This document shows, piece by piece, positions 9,689 to 19,088 of a stretch of DNA of 64,000 bases; the first letter of the stretch is position 1; every line of letters begins with the position of its first letter. The notes under the pieces were generated by a model. The model worked only from the letters and a program-made list of their open reading frames with translations. It had not been told where the DNA came from and made no database searches. The position numbers and the translations under genes are program-made. The stretch covers positions 62,001-126,000 of the forward strand of contig JACKFA010000009.1 in assembly GCA_020632715.1 (NCBI GenBank), written 5' to 3'. The DNA comes from Deltaproteobacteria bacterium (lineage in GTDB: Bacteria; Myxococcota_A; UBA9042; PHBI01).

Positions 9689-10887
9689 GGTCGCCTCCAC
9701 TCGGGCTCGAGCGCGCCGTCGGTCGCGAAGCGGTAGCGCCCCTCGAGGTGGCCAGTGGCGAAGAGGATCAAGTTCTGCTCGTAGTAGAAGGCCGGGCTCC
9801 CGTACAGGCCGTCGCCCGCGCGGGCGGCGGCCAGGCGCCCGAGGAGGCGCCGGGCGAGCTCGAAGTCGCCGGTCGCGAGCGCGGCGGGCGCGACGGCGGC
9901 AGAAAATCCAATGGGTCCGGGGGAGTCCGCATGCTCCGACCCATGCGTGTGAGCGCGTTCGGGCACGGCGTCAAGGTTGCGGACGATTCCGATCATGGGG
10001 GTCGTGGCGGCGAGGAAGAGCGGGCGGAGCGGCTCTCCGGGCGGTAACAGGGCCGCCCAGAGGTAGACGCGGATCGCGTCGTAGCTGCCGACGTCGCCGT
10101 TCACCGGATCGGGGACGAAGCCGTCGCCGTCGCGCCAGCCGATCCAGTCCGGGAAGGGGCCGTCGGCCTCGCGGACGTGGGCCGCGACGCGGCGCGCGCT
10201 GTCGGCGACGGCGTCCCAGGGCCCCGGCACCCCCGCGCTCGCGAAGCGGCGGAGGAGCGGCAGCGGCGTGTAGCTCGGGTTCAGGCGCCAGGTCGTGGCG
10301 CCGTCGTCGCCCTCGAGCGCGAACCCCACGGGGCCCGGGAGGAGCGTCGGCCCGAGGCCCGGGAGCTCGCTCACCTCGGCCTTCACGACCTGCGCGAGGA
10401 TCGCCCTGCCGAGGGCGTCGAAGCGCGGCTCCTCCCAGAGGCGCCCGGCCTCGAGGAGCGCGTAGGCGAGCCACAGATCGGCGTCGCTCGCGGCGTTCTC
10501 GTCGAGGACACCCCAGGTCGCCTTCTTCTTCTTCTCGTCCTGCTTCTTCCCCCAGCGCCAGGCGGGGAGGCGCTGCGCGAGGTCGCCCTGGGCGAGGTTG
10601 TCGCTGGTCCAGCGCACGATCGCGTCGAAGCGGGCGCGATCGTTGGCGACGAGGGCGAAGAAGGCGCCGTACGCCTCCCCCTCGGAGGTCGTGTGCTCGT
10701 CGGCGGCGAAGTCGATGACGCGCCCGTCGGCGGTGACGAAGCGCTTCGTGTAGGCCTCCCAGAGCGGCCAGGGCCGCTCCCGATCGCACGAGCCCGGGGC
10801 GCCGTCCGAGGCGCTCACCGGCGGCGGCGCGCACGCGAGCGCGACCGGCACCGAGATCCCGAGGAGGAGGGCCGAGACACCCGTCAT
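9679..10887 (-). CDS. bcsZ: Periplasmic endo-1,4-beta-glucanase BcsZ (GH8)
   Basis: 402 aa from the ATG at 10887, which overlaps the bcsA-B stop (ATGA). BcsZ cuts cellulose in the periplasm during synthesis. GH8 signatures are all visible: SEGEAYGAFFALVAND with the catalytic acid Glu at about residue 71, the ASDADLWLAYALLEAGRLW block with the family's conserved Asp, and SYDAIRVYLW further on. The N-terminus is a signal sequence; ALACAPPP could be read as a weak lipobox, so lipidation is possible. It is embedded between bcsA-B and bcsC with 4- and 10-base overlaps, which supports the assignment. Confidence 0.93.
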   Translation of the reverse strand: MTGVSALLLGISVPVALACAPPPVSASDGAPGSCDRERPWPLWEAYTKRFVTADGRVIDFAADEHTTSEGEAYGAFFALVANDRARFDAIVRWTSDNLAQGDLAQRLPAWRWGKKQDEKKKKATWGVLDENAASDADLWLAYALLEAGRLWEEPRFDALGRAILAQVVKAEVSELPGLGPTLLPGPVGFALEGDDGATTWRLNPSYTPLPLLRRFASAGVPGPWDAVADSARRVAAHVREADGPFPDWIGWRDGDGFVPDPVNGDVGSYDAIRVYLWAALLPPGEPLRPLFLAATTPMIGIVRNLDAVPERAHTHGSEHADSPGPIGFSAAVAPAALATGDFELARRLLGRLAAARAGDGLYGSPAFYYEQNLILFATGHLEGRYRFATDGALEPEWRRPCP

Positions 10888-13800
10888 GCGCTCCCCTCGC
10901 CCGTCTCCGCGAGGCGCTCGAACTCGACGAGGGCGAAGCGGCGCTTGCCGACCCACGCCGCGATGAGCGCCGCGAGGAGGATGAGCGGCACGAGCAGGAT
11001 CCAGTGGTTCGAGAGGAACCACTGCACGCGCTTGACGGGGGGCAGCTCGCCGTCGGCGTAGGTCGCGCCGACCTGATAGAGCGAGCGCTTGCCGTCCCGC
11101 ACGATCATCACGTCGCCGCGGCGCGTGCGCGCCTCGACGAAGCCGCGCAGATCGGGGGCGCCGGGCATGGCCGCCTCCGACGAGGCCGTGATGATGACGG
11201 CGCTGCGGCCGGCCTCGAAGGGGGACTCGAGGCCCACGACGAGGGCGCGGTCGCCGGGGGTGGAGAGGTCGTGCGCGAGGCGGTCGAGCTCGCCCGAGAG
11301 CGGGCGCCCCTGGAGCGCGGCGAGCGCCTTCCGGCCGAACGACGGCTCGGCGAGGCGGGGCTTGGTCGCGAGGTCGCGCACGGCGAGCGCGTCGTCCCAG
11401 TTCGCGAGGAACGGCACGCGGCCGGCGGCGCCGATGACGACGAGATCGCGGTCGAGGGCGTCCGAGAGGCGGCTCGCGGGGAGCACGACGGCGCCGGTCG
11501 GCGGGACGCCCGTGACGGCGGTCGCGTGGGCGAGCACCGAGAGCATCGTGCCGACCTCGGCCGGCGCGGGCTCGTCGGGGAGGACGAAGGCCGTCTCGTG
11601 GAGATCGGGGGCGCGCGTGAACGGGAAGCCGTCGTCGACGAAGCGCGAGATGTCGGGCATCGGCGCGAAGTGCGGGAGGCCCTCGAGGTGGAGCGTCGAG
11701 TCGCCGTCGATGGCGACGGTCACGAGGTCGCGGGCGACGTCGGGGCAGAAGGCGGTGCCGGGGGGGACCACGTGGACCTGGATGACGTCGTAGCCGCCGA
11801 GCAGCGCCGTCGGGAGCGCGAGCTCGACGTGCTGGCGGGCGCGCGGCGTGTCGTCGGGAGGCGCGGGGAGGGTCGCCACGTACTCGCCGTTGACCTCGAC
11901 CTTGAGGACGGGGGCCGGGACGCCCACCGGGACGTCCTGCGCCCAGTAGAGGTCGAGGGGGATGGTCTCCGCGGGCCACGCGAAGACGTCGGGCGGGATC
12001 CGGAAGCGCACGCTGATGGTGCCGCCGACGGCGCCCTGATAGCGGAGCTGCGCGGGCTCGGAGACGGCGTCGAAGCGCACGAGCCCGGCCTGGCCGGACC
12101 AGCGGGGGGCCTCGTAGGCGCCGCGCTGGCGGATCGGTGGGACGGCGGGGACGTCGAGGGCCGCGCCCTCGCCGAGGCCGTCGGGGGCGAGCGCGAGGTA
12201 GCGCGCGGCGGCGAGGACGTCCTCGAGGTCGCGCCCCGTGAGGACGAGGAGCTTGCGCTCGTTCTTCTCGGCGCGCGGGTTGTCCATGACGCGGATGGCG
12301 GGGCCGTCGGCCGGCTTCAGCGCCGGGAGCGCGTCGTGGGCCGCGTTCGTCGCGATGACGACGGCGTGGCCGTCCGGGAGGGCGTCGAAGGTGGCCTCGA
12401 AGCGGAGGCGCTCACCCGCGATGAGGCCGAAGTAGGCGGCGACGAGGCCGGCGGCGTGCAGGGCCTCCGGGCTCCGCGGGACGAGGAAGGCGAGGCGGAT
12501 GGTCGCGACGTCGTCGGCCTGCGGGTCGAAGAAGGGGAGCGGGAGGAGCGCCAGGTTGTCCTGGAAGGTGAGGTGCTTGGTCTGCGTCTCGAGGACGCCC
12601 GAGACGAGGAAGCCCCAGGTGCCCTCGGGCACGAGCGCCAGGCACTGGCCGGCGTCGGGGACGAGCTTGAACTCGAGGTTGTTGCGCTCGGAGAGCAGGT
12701 GCGGCTCGATCGCGACGACGTAGGGCTGATCGGGGGCGTCCGGGACGGCGCGGAGGTCGAGCGTCGCGACGCGCTCGCCGTTGACGAGGATCAGGAGCTC
12801 CTTCACCGGGGCCTTCGCGAGGCGCGTGCCGTCGACGACGAACTGGAGGCGCGCGGCCGTGAGGACCTCGTCGCCGCGGGCGAAGAAGCCGAGGTCGAGC
12901 GTGGTCTGCGTCGCGTAGCGGCGCATCGACGGCGAGAAGCCGAGGTGCTCGAGGGAGAACGGGGTCCAGGCGACGCCGTCGTCCTTGCGCGCGGGGCCCG
13001 GGGTGAGCGCGGGGCCAGGAGCAGGAGCAGGCGCGGGCGCGGTCGCCGCGGGGTCGTCGGGCGCGGGGCTCGCTGTGGCCGGGGTCGGCTCGACGGGCGC
13101 GGGCTCGCCGCCGCCCTGGGCGCGCGCCGGGCCGCCCCCGAGGCCGAGGAGGCCGGCGGTGGTCGCGGCGAGGAGGACGCCCTTCGACGACGGGCGCGGC
13201 GAGCTCAGGATGCGCGGGAGCTTCGCGAGGCTCTTCACGCCGTGGCCGAGGATGCGCCCGAAGCTCCCGAGGGGCTGGTCGTCGGTCTTCGCGCGCCAGG
13301 TGAGCCAGGCCTCGGGGCGGCCGTAGATGGCGCGCACGAGGGCCTCCTCCTGGGGGAGCTCGAGGTCGAGGAACTGGAGGTGGAGGACGCCCGCGCGCTG
13401 GCGGACGACCTCGGCCTTGACGGGCAGCTCCTCGCCGTCGGCGACGGCGAGCTCGACGACCTCGCCCTTGTCGAGCTCGAAGGGCCCTGCGAAGCGCACG
13501 GCGGCGCCCTTCATCGTGAGGTCGACCGTCTCGCCCGAGACGACCTTGCCGTCGGGGAGCCAGAGCATCGCGGGCGCCTTGAACTCGACGCGCGGGGCGG
13601 CGCGGCGCTGGCGCGTCTCCCAGGCGACGGCGAGCGCGGCCGCGATCATGATGAGGTTGTAGCCCGTCCAGGCGAGGTTCACGGCGACGGCCTCGAGCTG
13701 CACGTCGTGGTTCACGATGCGCAGCACGCCGTAGATGGCGCCGGCGAGGTTCAGCCCGAGGAGGACGAGGTAGGGCGCGGCGATGCGGAGGTCGAAGTAG

Positions 13801-15332
13801 CTGGTCGCGATGACGCCGCCCTTCGCGGTCACGTTGAACTTGCCGAGCTTCGGCGAGATGAGCGCGAGGGTGGTCGGGATGGTGAGATAGAAGGCGAGGA
13901 CGGACTCGTAGACCTCGGCCCAGAAGCTGTGGCGGTGGTCCCCCTGGAGGCGCGAGTTGGTGAGGATCGCGTGGGCGAGGTGGGGGAGCGCGTAGGCGAC
14001 GATGAGCGGCGCCGAGGCGTTGAAGATGTGGGCGTCGAAGAGGAGGAACGCGAGCGGGGCCGTGAGGAAGATGAGGCGCGGGATCCCGTAGAGGAAGTGC
14101 ACCATCGCGGCCGCGTAGCACAGGCGCTGCGTCATCTTGAGGCCGCGCCCGAAGAGGGGGTTGTCGATGCGGAAGATCTGCGTCATCCCGCGCGCCCAGC
14201 GGATCCGCTGCCCGATGTGCGCGGAGAGGCTCTCGGTCGCGAGACCGGAGGCCTGGGGGACGTCGAGGTAGGCGGAGCTGTAGCCGCGGCGATGCAGCTT
14301 CAGCATGGTGTGGGCGTCCTCGGTGACCGTCTCGGGGGCGATCCCGCCGATCTCCTCGAGGGGAGCGCGGCGGATGACCGCGCACGAGCCGCAGAAGAAG
14401 GTCGCGTTCCAGAGGTCGTTGCCGCGCTGGAGCATCCCGTAGAAGAGCTCGCCCTCGTTCGGGACGCGGCGGAAGGTGCGGAGGTTGCGCTCGAAGGGAT
14501 CGGGCGAGTGGAAGTGGTGCGGGGTCTGCACCATCGCCATGCGGTCGTCGCGCTGGAGCCAGCCCATGGCGAGCTGGAGGAAGCTGCGCGTCGGGATGTG
14601 GTCGCAGTCGAAGATGGCGACGAAGTCGCCGCGCGTCTTCTTGAGCGCGTGGTTGATGTTGCCGGCCTTCGCGTGCTTGTTGTCGGGGCGCGTGACGTAG
14701 CTCACGCCGACCTTCTCGCAGTAGGCGCGGAACTCGGGGCGGCGGCCGTCGTCGAGGAGGTAGACGCGGAAGCGGCTCTCGGGCCAGTCCTGGTTCTTGG
14801 CGGCGATGATCGCGGCCTTCACGACGTCGAGCGGCTCGTTGTAGGTCGGGATGTAGATGTCGACGGTCGGCCACGTCTCGGGGTCGCCGCTGAGCGGGAC
14901 GGGCTTCCGGCGCATGGGCCAGGCGCCCTGGACGTAGCCGAGCATGAGCACGACGTAGGCGTAGAGCTCGGCCGCGAGGAGGGTGAGGCCGAGCGCGAGG
15001 TCGAGGGGCTCGGAGATCCCGATGGTGCGGGTGACGCGCCACGTGATGTAGCGCGACGAGACGGCGACCGAGACGATGATGAGCGCGAGGGAGACGAAGC
15101 GCCCCGGGATCCGCGCGAGGAGCCACGCCATGACGAAGACGGTCGCGCCGAAGATGGCCTGGCCGTGTACGTCGAGCGGGGTCAGCGCGACGGCGGCGAT
15201 CATGGCCCACACCACGAGCCAGATGAGCCAGCGGGCGGGCCCCGGGATGCCACCGGGCGGGCCGGCGTAGAGGCCGGTCGGGTCCGGGCTCTTCGCGCGG
15301 CGCGCGATGATCGTCTCCTCGGCGGCCGTCAC
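10884..15332 (-). CDS. bcsA: Cellulose synthase catalytic and periplasmic subunits fused (BcsA-BcsB)
   Basis: 1482 aa from a GTG at 15332 overlapping the bcsQ stop (GTGA). The BcsA half is an inner-membrane GT2 synthase polymerising UDP-glucose. It has flanking TM helices, LLDDGRRPEF (~190), DCDH (~240), TEDAHT (~337) and QRIRWARG (~375), then a PilZ domain (~570-670) with RAAPR and DLTMKGA for cyclic-di-GMP. A second export-like hydrophobic stretch (LLAATTAGLLGLGGGPARA, ~720-735) starts the BcsB half. That half holds two carbohydrate-binding/flavodoxin-like modules and the C-terminal anchor (WILLVPLILLAALIAAW, ~1442-1460). Separate bcsA and bcsB genes are usual; a fused form is known in Komagataeibacter (AcsAB). 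No stop or frame change occurs at the junction. Confidence 0.93.
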   Translation of the reverse strand: MTAAEETIIARRAKSPDPTGLYAGPPGGIPGPARWLIWLVVWAMIAAVALTPLDVHGQAIFGATVFVMAWLLARIPGRFVSLALIIVSVAVSSRYITWRVTRTIGISEPLDLALGLTLLAAELYAYVVLMLGYVQGAWPMRRKPVPLSGDPETWPTVDIYIPTYNEPLDVVKAAIIAAKNQDWPESRFRVYLLDDGRRPEFRAYCEKVGVSYVTRPDNKHAKAGNINHALKKTRGDFVAIFDCDHIPTRSFLQLAMGWLQRDDRMAMVQTPHHFHSPDPFERNLRTFRRVPNEGELFYGMLQRGNDLWNATFFCGSCAVIRRAPLEEIGGIAPETVTEDAHTMLKLHRRGYSSAYLDVPQASGLATESLSAHIGQRIRWARGMTQIFRIDNPLFGRGLKMTQRLCYAAAMVHFLYGIPRLIFLTAPLAFLLFDAHIFNASAPLIVAYALPHLAHAILTNSRLQGDHRHSFWAEVYESVLAFYLTIPTTLALISPKLGKFNVTAKGGVIATSYFDLRIAAPYLVLLGLNLAGAIYGVLRIVNHDVQLEAVAVNLAWTGYNLIMIAAALAVAWETRQRRAAPRVEFKAPAMLWLPDGKVVSGETVDLTMKGAAVRFAGPFELDKGEVVELAVADGEELPVKAEVVRQRAGVLHLQFLDLELPQEEALVRAIYGRPEAWLTWRAKTDDQPLGSFGRILGHGVKSLAKLPRILSSPRPSSKGVLLAATTAGLLGLGGGPARAQGGGEPAPVEPTPATASPAPDDPAATAPAPAPAPGPALTPGPARKDDGVAWTPFSLEHLGFSPSMRRYATQTTLDLGFFARGDEVLTAARLQFVVDGTRLAKAPVKELLILVNGERVATLDLRAVPDAPDQPYVVAIEPHLLSERNNLEFKLVPDAGQCLALVPEGTWGFLVSGVLETQTKHLTFQDNLALLPLPFFDPQADDVATIRLAFLVPRSPEALHAAGLVAAYFGLIAGERLRFEATFDALPDGHAVVIATNAAHDALPALKPADGPAIRVMDNPRAEKNERKLLVLTGRDLEDVLAAARYLALAPDGLGEGAALDVPAVPPIRQRGAYEAPRWSGQAGLVRFDAVSEPAQLRYQGAVGGTISVRFRIPPDVFAWPAETIPLDLYWAQDVPVGVPAPVLKVEVNGEYVATLPAPPDDTPRARQHVELALPTALLGGYDVIQVHVVPPGTAFCPDVARDLVTVAIDGDSTLHLEGLPHFAPMPDISRFVDDGFPFTRAPDLHETAFVLPDEPAPAEVGTMLSVLAHATAVTGVPPTGAVVLPASRLSDALDRDLVVIGAAGRVPFLANWDDALAVRDLATKPRLAEPSFGRKALAALQGRPLSGELDRLAHDLSTPGDRALVVGLESPFEAGRSAVIITASSEAAMPGAPDLRGFVEARTRRGDVMIVRDGKRSLYQVGATYADGELPPVKRVQWFLSNHWILLVPLILLAALIAAWVGKRRFALVEFERLAETGEGSA

Positions 15333-16084
15333 GGGCGGGCCTCGAGCAGCCAGGCCGCGAGGTGGCGCAGGTCGGCGAGGAACTGCGAGTGCGGCGCGTA
15401 GTGGGCGACGGTCTGGCGGTGGGCGGCGGCCTCGCGGACGGCCTCGTCGTCGACGAGCCCGGTCGGGAAGACCGCGTCGCCGAGGGCGTGGAAGGTCGCG
15501 TCGCGCACGTCGCGCGCGAGCGCCTTCCGCGGGTCGACGCAGTTCACCACGTAGAGATCGCGGCGCGGCCCCGAGGCGTTGCGCGGGGCCTCCGTGAGCG
15601 CCTGCTCGAAGCCCGGGACGAGCGCGTAGCAGACGGGGTCGGCGGAGAGCACGACGAGGGCGATGTCGGCGACCGCGAGCGCCTGCTGCTGCCAGATGTT
15701 GTGGCCGGCGGCGACGTCGAGGAGGACGAACTCGGTCTCGGGCGGGCAGAGATCGTCGAGGCGGCGGCGGAGCCAGTCCGGATCGGCGAGCAAGGAGGCG
15801 CCGAGGTCGAAGCGCACGCGGATCGGCGGGCGGCCGAAGGGGATATAGGGGACCTCGGGCTTGGCCTCGCCGAGGAGCTCGGCGGCGCGGGCGCGCGTGA
15901 AGCCGGGGGTGGCGAGGCCGCGCTCCTCGAGGACCTCCATGCCGAGGAGGAGCCCGAGGGAGTTCTGCGGATCGAGGTCGAGGAGCAGCGTGCGCGCCTT
16001 CTCGGCGAGGACGCGGCCCAGGTTCGCGACGAGCGTGCTGCGGCCCGTGCCGCCCCGAGGAGCGACGAGCGCGATGATTTTCAC
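15329..16084 (-). CDS. bcsQ: Cellulose biosynthesis protein BcsQ (MinD/ParA-like ATPase)
   Basis: 251 aa from the GTG at 16084; the frame stays open further upstream, but that part is low-complexity Arg-rich. It is a SIMIBI-class ATPase with the P-loop APRGGTGRSTLVANL, LLLDLDPQNSLGLLLG (Walker A' and Asp region) and LLDVAAGHNIWQQQAL. The P-loop has Arg in place of the usual GK[ST] lysine; BcsQ proteins of enterobacteria, as I recall, also deviate at this loop. BcsQ works with BcsR at the cell pole and inner membrane to enable cellulose secretion. It sits between a bcsR-like gene and bcsA-B. Confidence 0.88.
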   Translation of the reverse strand: MKIIALVAPRGGTGRSTLVANLGRVLAEKARTLLLDLDPQNSLGLLLGMEVLEERGLATPGFTRARAAELLGEAKPEVPYIPFGRPPIRVRFDLGASLLADPDWLRRRLDDLCPPETEFVLLDVAAGHNIWQQQALAVADIALVVLSADPVCYALVPGFEQALTEAPRNASGPRRDLYVVNCVDPRKALARDVRDATFHALGDAVFPTGLVDDEAVREAAAHRQTVAHYAPHSQFLADLRHLAAWLLEARP

Positions 16085-16265
16085 GGTGCCAACCCCAGTC
16101 GTGTCCGTTCGAGTCGGTGCGCGGCCGGCGCGGGCCCGGGACGACCGACCCCGCAGAAGCGGGGGCCCGGAGCACTGACCGGGCCTGTGAGGTCGCGCAC
16201 GGCGCCGCGAGCGGCGTCCGACCCCGACCACCGGGATCTGACAGCGGCGCTTTCGACCAAGGAGT

Positions 16266-16556
16266 TTAGCTCGACTTCGACGCCGTGACGAACCAATCGG
16301 GAGCCGGGGTCGCCTCCTGGCCGCGTCGGTCGGCCAGACGCGCGACGTTCTTCGGCGGCGAGGTCGCCTCGAGGAGCTCGGTGACGGAGTCGCCCTTCTC
16401 GCGGCGCCAGCGGAGCTGCGCGAAGACGCGGTCGGTGGCGCGCAGGAGGGGCCACTTCTCGGACGCCTTGCGGCGCCGCTCCTCCTGGGCCAGCTCCCGG
16501 TACTCCGGGTACTCGATCCCGAAGTGTCGCAGCAACTCTTTGATCTTGTTGGTCAT
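16266..16556 (-). CDS. bcsR: Small BcsR-like protein at head of cellulose operon
   Basis: 96 aa, ATG at 16556. Near the N-terminus it has YPEYRELAQEERRRKASEKW followed by PLL. The spacing of an acidic/Tyr segment, a charged helix and a terminal WPLL resembles enterobacterial BcsR (in which I recall ...KRWPLLAEF). The rest is basic and Pro/Ala-rich. Position immediately upstream of bcsQ fits BcsR, which binds BcsQ and stabilises it. Similarity is limited to one short segment, so the symbol is provisional; an alternative is a BcsP-type or lineage-specific accessory protein. Confidence 0.55.
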   Translation of the reverse strand: MTNKIKELLRHFGIEYPEYRELAQEERRRKASEKWPLLRATDRVFAQLRWRREKGDSVTELLEATSPPKNVARLADRRGQEATPAPDWFVTASKSS

Positions 16557-16844
16557 GAACGCCCCGCGTACACGCCAGTGGCAGACGCCACTCCCGCACA
16601 GAGTGACTCGAAGCCAGTGTCTGGTCTCGAAGATGAGAGGCTGTCGGCGCCGAGAGAGAGGCGACCGCAGAGATGACCGGTCAGCGATTCACCCGCAAAA
16701 ACGAATCAACTGAACCGATAGCAGAATTTTTTGACGATCTCGTAGCTGATGTCCAGAGCCTAACAGGCCCGACCGTGCAAAAGCAATCCCGTTACGACGC
16801 GAGTTACGCTCAGGAGGCGGCGGAGCGCGGTGCGCCCGGCGCGA
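16557..16844 (-). promoter_or_regulatory. AT-richer upstream region of the bcs operon
   Basis: This 288-base gap lies between the GH5 gene's stop and bcsR-like, both on the minus strand, and should carry the bcs promoter. The part at 16680-16800 is clearly more AT-rich than the rest of the window (for example gcagaattttttgacg), consistent with a promoter or imported DNA. A 16-base palindrome AGTGGC-AGAC-GCCACT lies at 16577-16592, 21 bases upstream of the bcsR ATG, and could be an operator. I cannot assign -10/-35 elements or a regulator. A 67-codon frame at 16673 on the plus strand has no ribosome site or family match. Confidence 0.45.
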
Positions 16845-18257
16845 TCACGGCGCGAGCAGCGGCGCGAGGAGCGTGACGCGCGCGGATCGCAGGGTCGCCC
16901 AGTCGCCCTCGAGGAGGCCGCCGGTGTCGACGGACGTCGGGTTCAGCGCCCAGTAGAAGAAGCCGAGGCCGCGATCCTCGATGTAGGCGACGATCGCGTC
17001 GTTCCAGGCGACCTCGCCGGGGGCGATCCCGTCGTCGTACCAGCCGCCGAACTCGCCGATCACGACGGCGTCGCCGCGCTCCTCGAGGGCGCCGAAGTGG
17101 GCGTCCCAGACGGTCGGCATGTTGGCGGGGAAGTCGCCCGCGGAGAAGTAGGTCTGCGCGTGCACGCCGGGCCCGTAGACGTGGGGGGTGTAGACGAGGC
17201 GCGCGCCGGGGATCGCGGGGGGCGCGGCGAGCGCGCCGTGGAGGTTCTCGCCCCAGAAGGGCACGTAGCCGCCGGTGTCGCTGCGATCGGCGACGCCCTG
17301 GACGAAGACGACGACGGTGGGGGCGTTGGTGAGCACGACGCGCGCGGCGTCCTCGGCGAGCACGCGCCACTGGGGCCAGGTGAGCTCGTGGGGCTCGTTG
17401 AAGAGGTCGACGCCGAGGACGGTGTCGTCGTGCTCGGCGGCGATGCCGGCGAGCACGGCGAGGTCGGCGAGCCAGTCGTCGGTGTCGTACCCGACGCAGT
17501 CGGAGGGGGAGCCCGCCGTGCCGCCGGGGATCGCGGAGGAGCAGGTGTGGAAGTCGAGGAGGATCGCGAGATCGCGGGCGGCGGCGAGGTCGATGACGTG
17601 CTCGAGGAGCTCGCGGCCGGTGTCGAGGTCACCGTCGACGGCCCAGGAGGCGCACGGGAGGTCGGGGCGGATCACGTCGGGCGAGAGCGGGAGGCGCACG
17701 GCGTTGAAGCCGAGGGCGGCGATCTGATCGAGGAAGCTCTCGATGGTGCGGCCGGTCCAGAGGCCGTGGGGCGCGCGGTCGGTGGTCTCGAGGCCGAACC
17801 AGTTGATGCCGCGGACGGGGAAGCGCTCGCCGCGACGCCAGAGGTGGCCGCCGTCGACGTACCAGGCGGTGTTGCGGGGGATGGCCTGGTCGTAGACGAA
17901 GTCGTAGCCGAGGTCCGGGAGGGTGGTGTCCGCGTCGGCGCGGGTGTCGGCGGCGTCGGGGCCGCTGTCCACGGAGTCCGCGGTGTCCGCGGCCGTGTCC
18001 GGGAGGGTGTCGGCGGTGTCCGCGGCGTCCGCGTCCATGGCGGTGTTCGTGTCCGCGACCGTGTCCGTGTCCGTGGCGGCGTCCGTGGCGGCGTCCGCGT
18101 CGGCGGCGGCGAGGGTGTCGCGGACGTCGGGGAGCGCGAGGCCGGGAGCGTCCGGGGATCCGCACGCGGCCACGGCGACGGCGAACGCGAACGCGCACGC
18201 GACGCGCGGAATCGACCAGCCGCCTGGCTTATTGAGCACCGCCGTGACCACCCGCAC
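16845..18257 (-). CDS. GH5 endoglucanase lipoprotein
   Basis: 470 aa from a GTG at 18257 with GAGGT 5 bases upstream; the start overlaps the end of lipB by 29 bases. The lipobox AVAAC is followed by an Asp/Ala/Thr linker of about 75 residues (DTDTVADTNTAMD...). The GH5 (beta/alpha)8 catalytic domain then begins at GINWFGLET. The acid/base Glu is in GVDLFNEPH (~288) and the nucleophile in VVIGEFGGWY (~401), with HVYGP between. It should hydrolyse beta-1,4-glucans outside the inner membrane. Its position beside the bcs operon suggests remodelling of the cell's own cellulose, although scavenging of external cellulose is equally possible. Confidence 0.87.
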   Translation of the reverse strand: MRVVTAVLNKPGGWSIPRVACAFAFAVAVAACGSPDAPGLALPDVRDTLAAADADAATDAATDTDTVADTNTAMDADAADTADTLPDTAADTADSVDSGPDAADTRADADTTLPDLGYDFVYDQAIPRNTAWYVDGGHLWRRGERFPVRGINWFGLETTDRAPHGLWTGRTIESFLDQIAALGFNAVRLPLSPDVIRPDLPCASWAVDGDLDTGRELLEHVIDLAAARDLAILLDFHTCSSAIPGGTAGSPSDCVGYDTDDWLADLAVLAGIAAEHDDTVLGVDLFNEPHELTWPQWRVLAEDAARVVLTNAPTVVVFVQGVADRSDTGGYVPFWGENLHGALAAPPAIPGARLVYTPHVYGPGVHAQTYFSAGDFPANMPTVWDAHFGALEERGDAVVIGEFGGWYDDGIAPGEVAWNDAIVAYIEDRGLGFFYWALNPTSVDTGGLLEGDWATLRSARVTLLAPLLAP

Positions 18258-19050
18258 CGAGACCTCGCGTCGCAGAAGATGCGCCCTCCGCGGCGCCCGC
18301 ACGCTCGGACCATGGCTGGGCGGCGGCGGTCGGGTCAAGGCCCGCGGGCGTCGCGGTGACGACCTCGTCGGGCGCGAGGTCCTCGGGGCGCGCGACGAGG
18401 CGCTGGCGGGGGGCGCGCTCGAAGGCGTCACCGACGGCCGCGACGATCGCGGCGATGAGCTCGGCCCGCGCCGGGACGCGGGCGCCGAGGCTCCGGATCG
18501 ATCCCATGACGCCCGCCTCGAGGCCACAGGGGTTGATGCGCTGGAACTCGGCGAGATCGGGGTCGACGTTCAGGGCGAAGCCGTGGAACGTGACCCACTG
18601 ACTCACGGCGACCCCGATGGAGACGAGCTTCCGGCCGCGGCACCAGACGCCGGTGAAGCCGGGGCGCCGGTCGGCGTCGAGGCCGACGCCGTCGCGGAGG
18701 ACGGCGATGAGGGCGTCCTCGAGGCGGCGGAGGACGCCGTGGAGATCGCGCTCCGGGCCCTCGCGGAGGGCGAAGATCGGGTAGCCGACGAGCTGCCCGG
18801 GGCCGTGCCAGGTCACGTCGCCGCCGCGCTCGACCTGGACGACGGGGGTGTCGCCGGCGGCGACGACGTTGTCGCCCGAGGTGCGGCGGCGCCCGAGGGT
18901 GATCGTCGGCGGGTGCTCGACGAGGAGGAGCCGATCGGGGGCGTCGCGGTCGCGGGCGCGGAGCGCGACGAGGCGCCGCTGGGCGGCGAGGACGGCCTCG
19001 TAGCTGGCCGTCCCGAGGTCGACGGCGTCGAAGAACGGGGTTCCCTCCAT
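18229..19050 (-). CDS. lipB: Octanoyl-[ACP]:protein N-octanoyltransferase LipB
   Basis: 273 aa. LipB moves octanoate from acyl carrier protein to lipoyl domains, the first step of lipoate assembly. Visible signatures are RGGDVTWHGPGQLVGYPI, KLVSIGVAVSQWVTFHGFALNV (catalytic-Lys region) and the conserved NPCGLEAGVMGSI with the catalytic Cys. The family is usually 210-230 aa; here a ~45-residue Ala/Gly-rich C-terminal tail runs into the GH5 gene and may be unstructured. It is divergent from the M23 gene with only 38 bases between. LipA and lipoylated E2 are encoded about 40 kb away in the same window. Confidence 0.93.
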   Translation of the reverse strand: MEGTPFFDAVDLGTASYEAVLAAQRRLVALRARDRDAPDRLLLVEHPPTITLGRRRTSGDNVVAAGDTPVVQVERGGDVTWHGPGQLVGYPIFALREGPERDLHGVLRRLEDALIAVLRDGVGLDADRRPGFTGVWCRGRKLVSIGVAVSQWVTFHGFALNVDPDLAEFQRINPCGLEAGVMGSIRSLGARVPARAELIAAIVAAVGDAFERAPRQRLVARPEDLAPDEVVTATPAGLDPTAAAQPWSERAGAAEGASSATRGLGAGGHGGAQ

Positions 19051-19088
19051 GGCGGCGGCACGTTACGACACGCATCAGAGGAGCGTCC

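Noticed and set aside
5405..9736. 1443-codon open frame antisense to bcsC, and similar giant frames at 477-3017 and 11004-15401
   Set aside because: They mirror real genes in GC-rich DNA where stop codons are rare. Their composition (Arg/Val/Glu/Ala-rich, no motifs) is that of antisense shadows, while the opposite strand has full family signatures.
16673..16876. 67-codon frame in the AT-rich region upstream of bcsR
   Set aside because: No ribosome site or family match, and it runs into the GH5 gene's 3' end; treated as part of the regulatory region.
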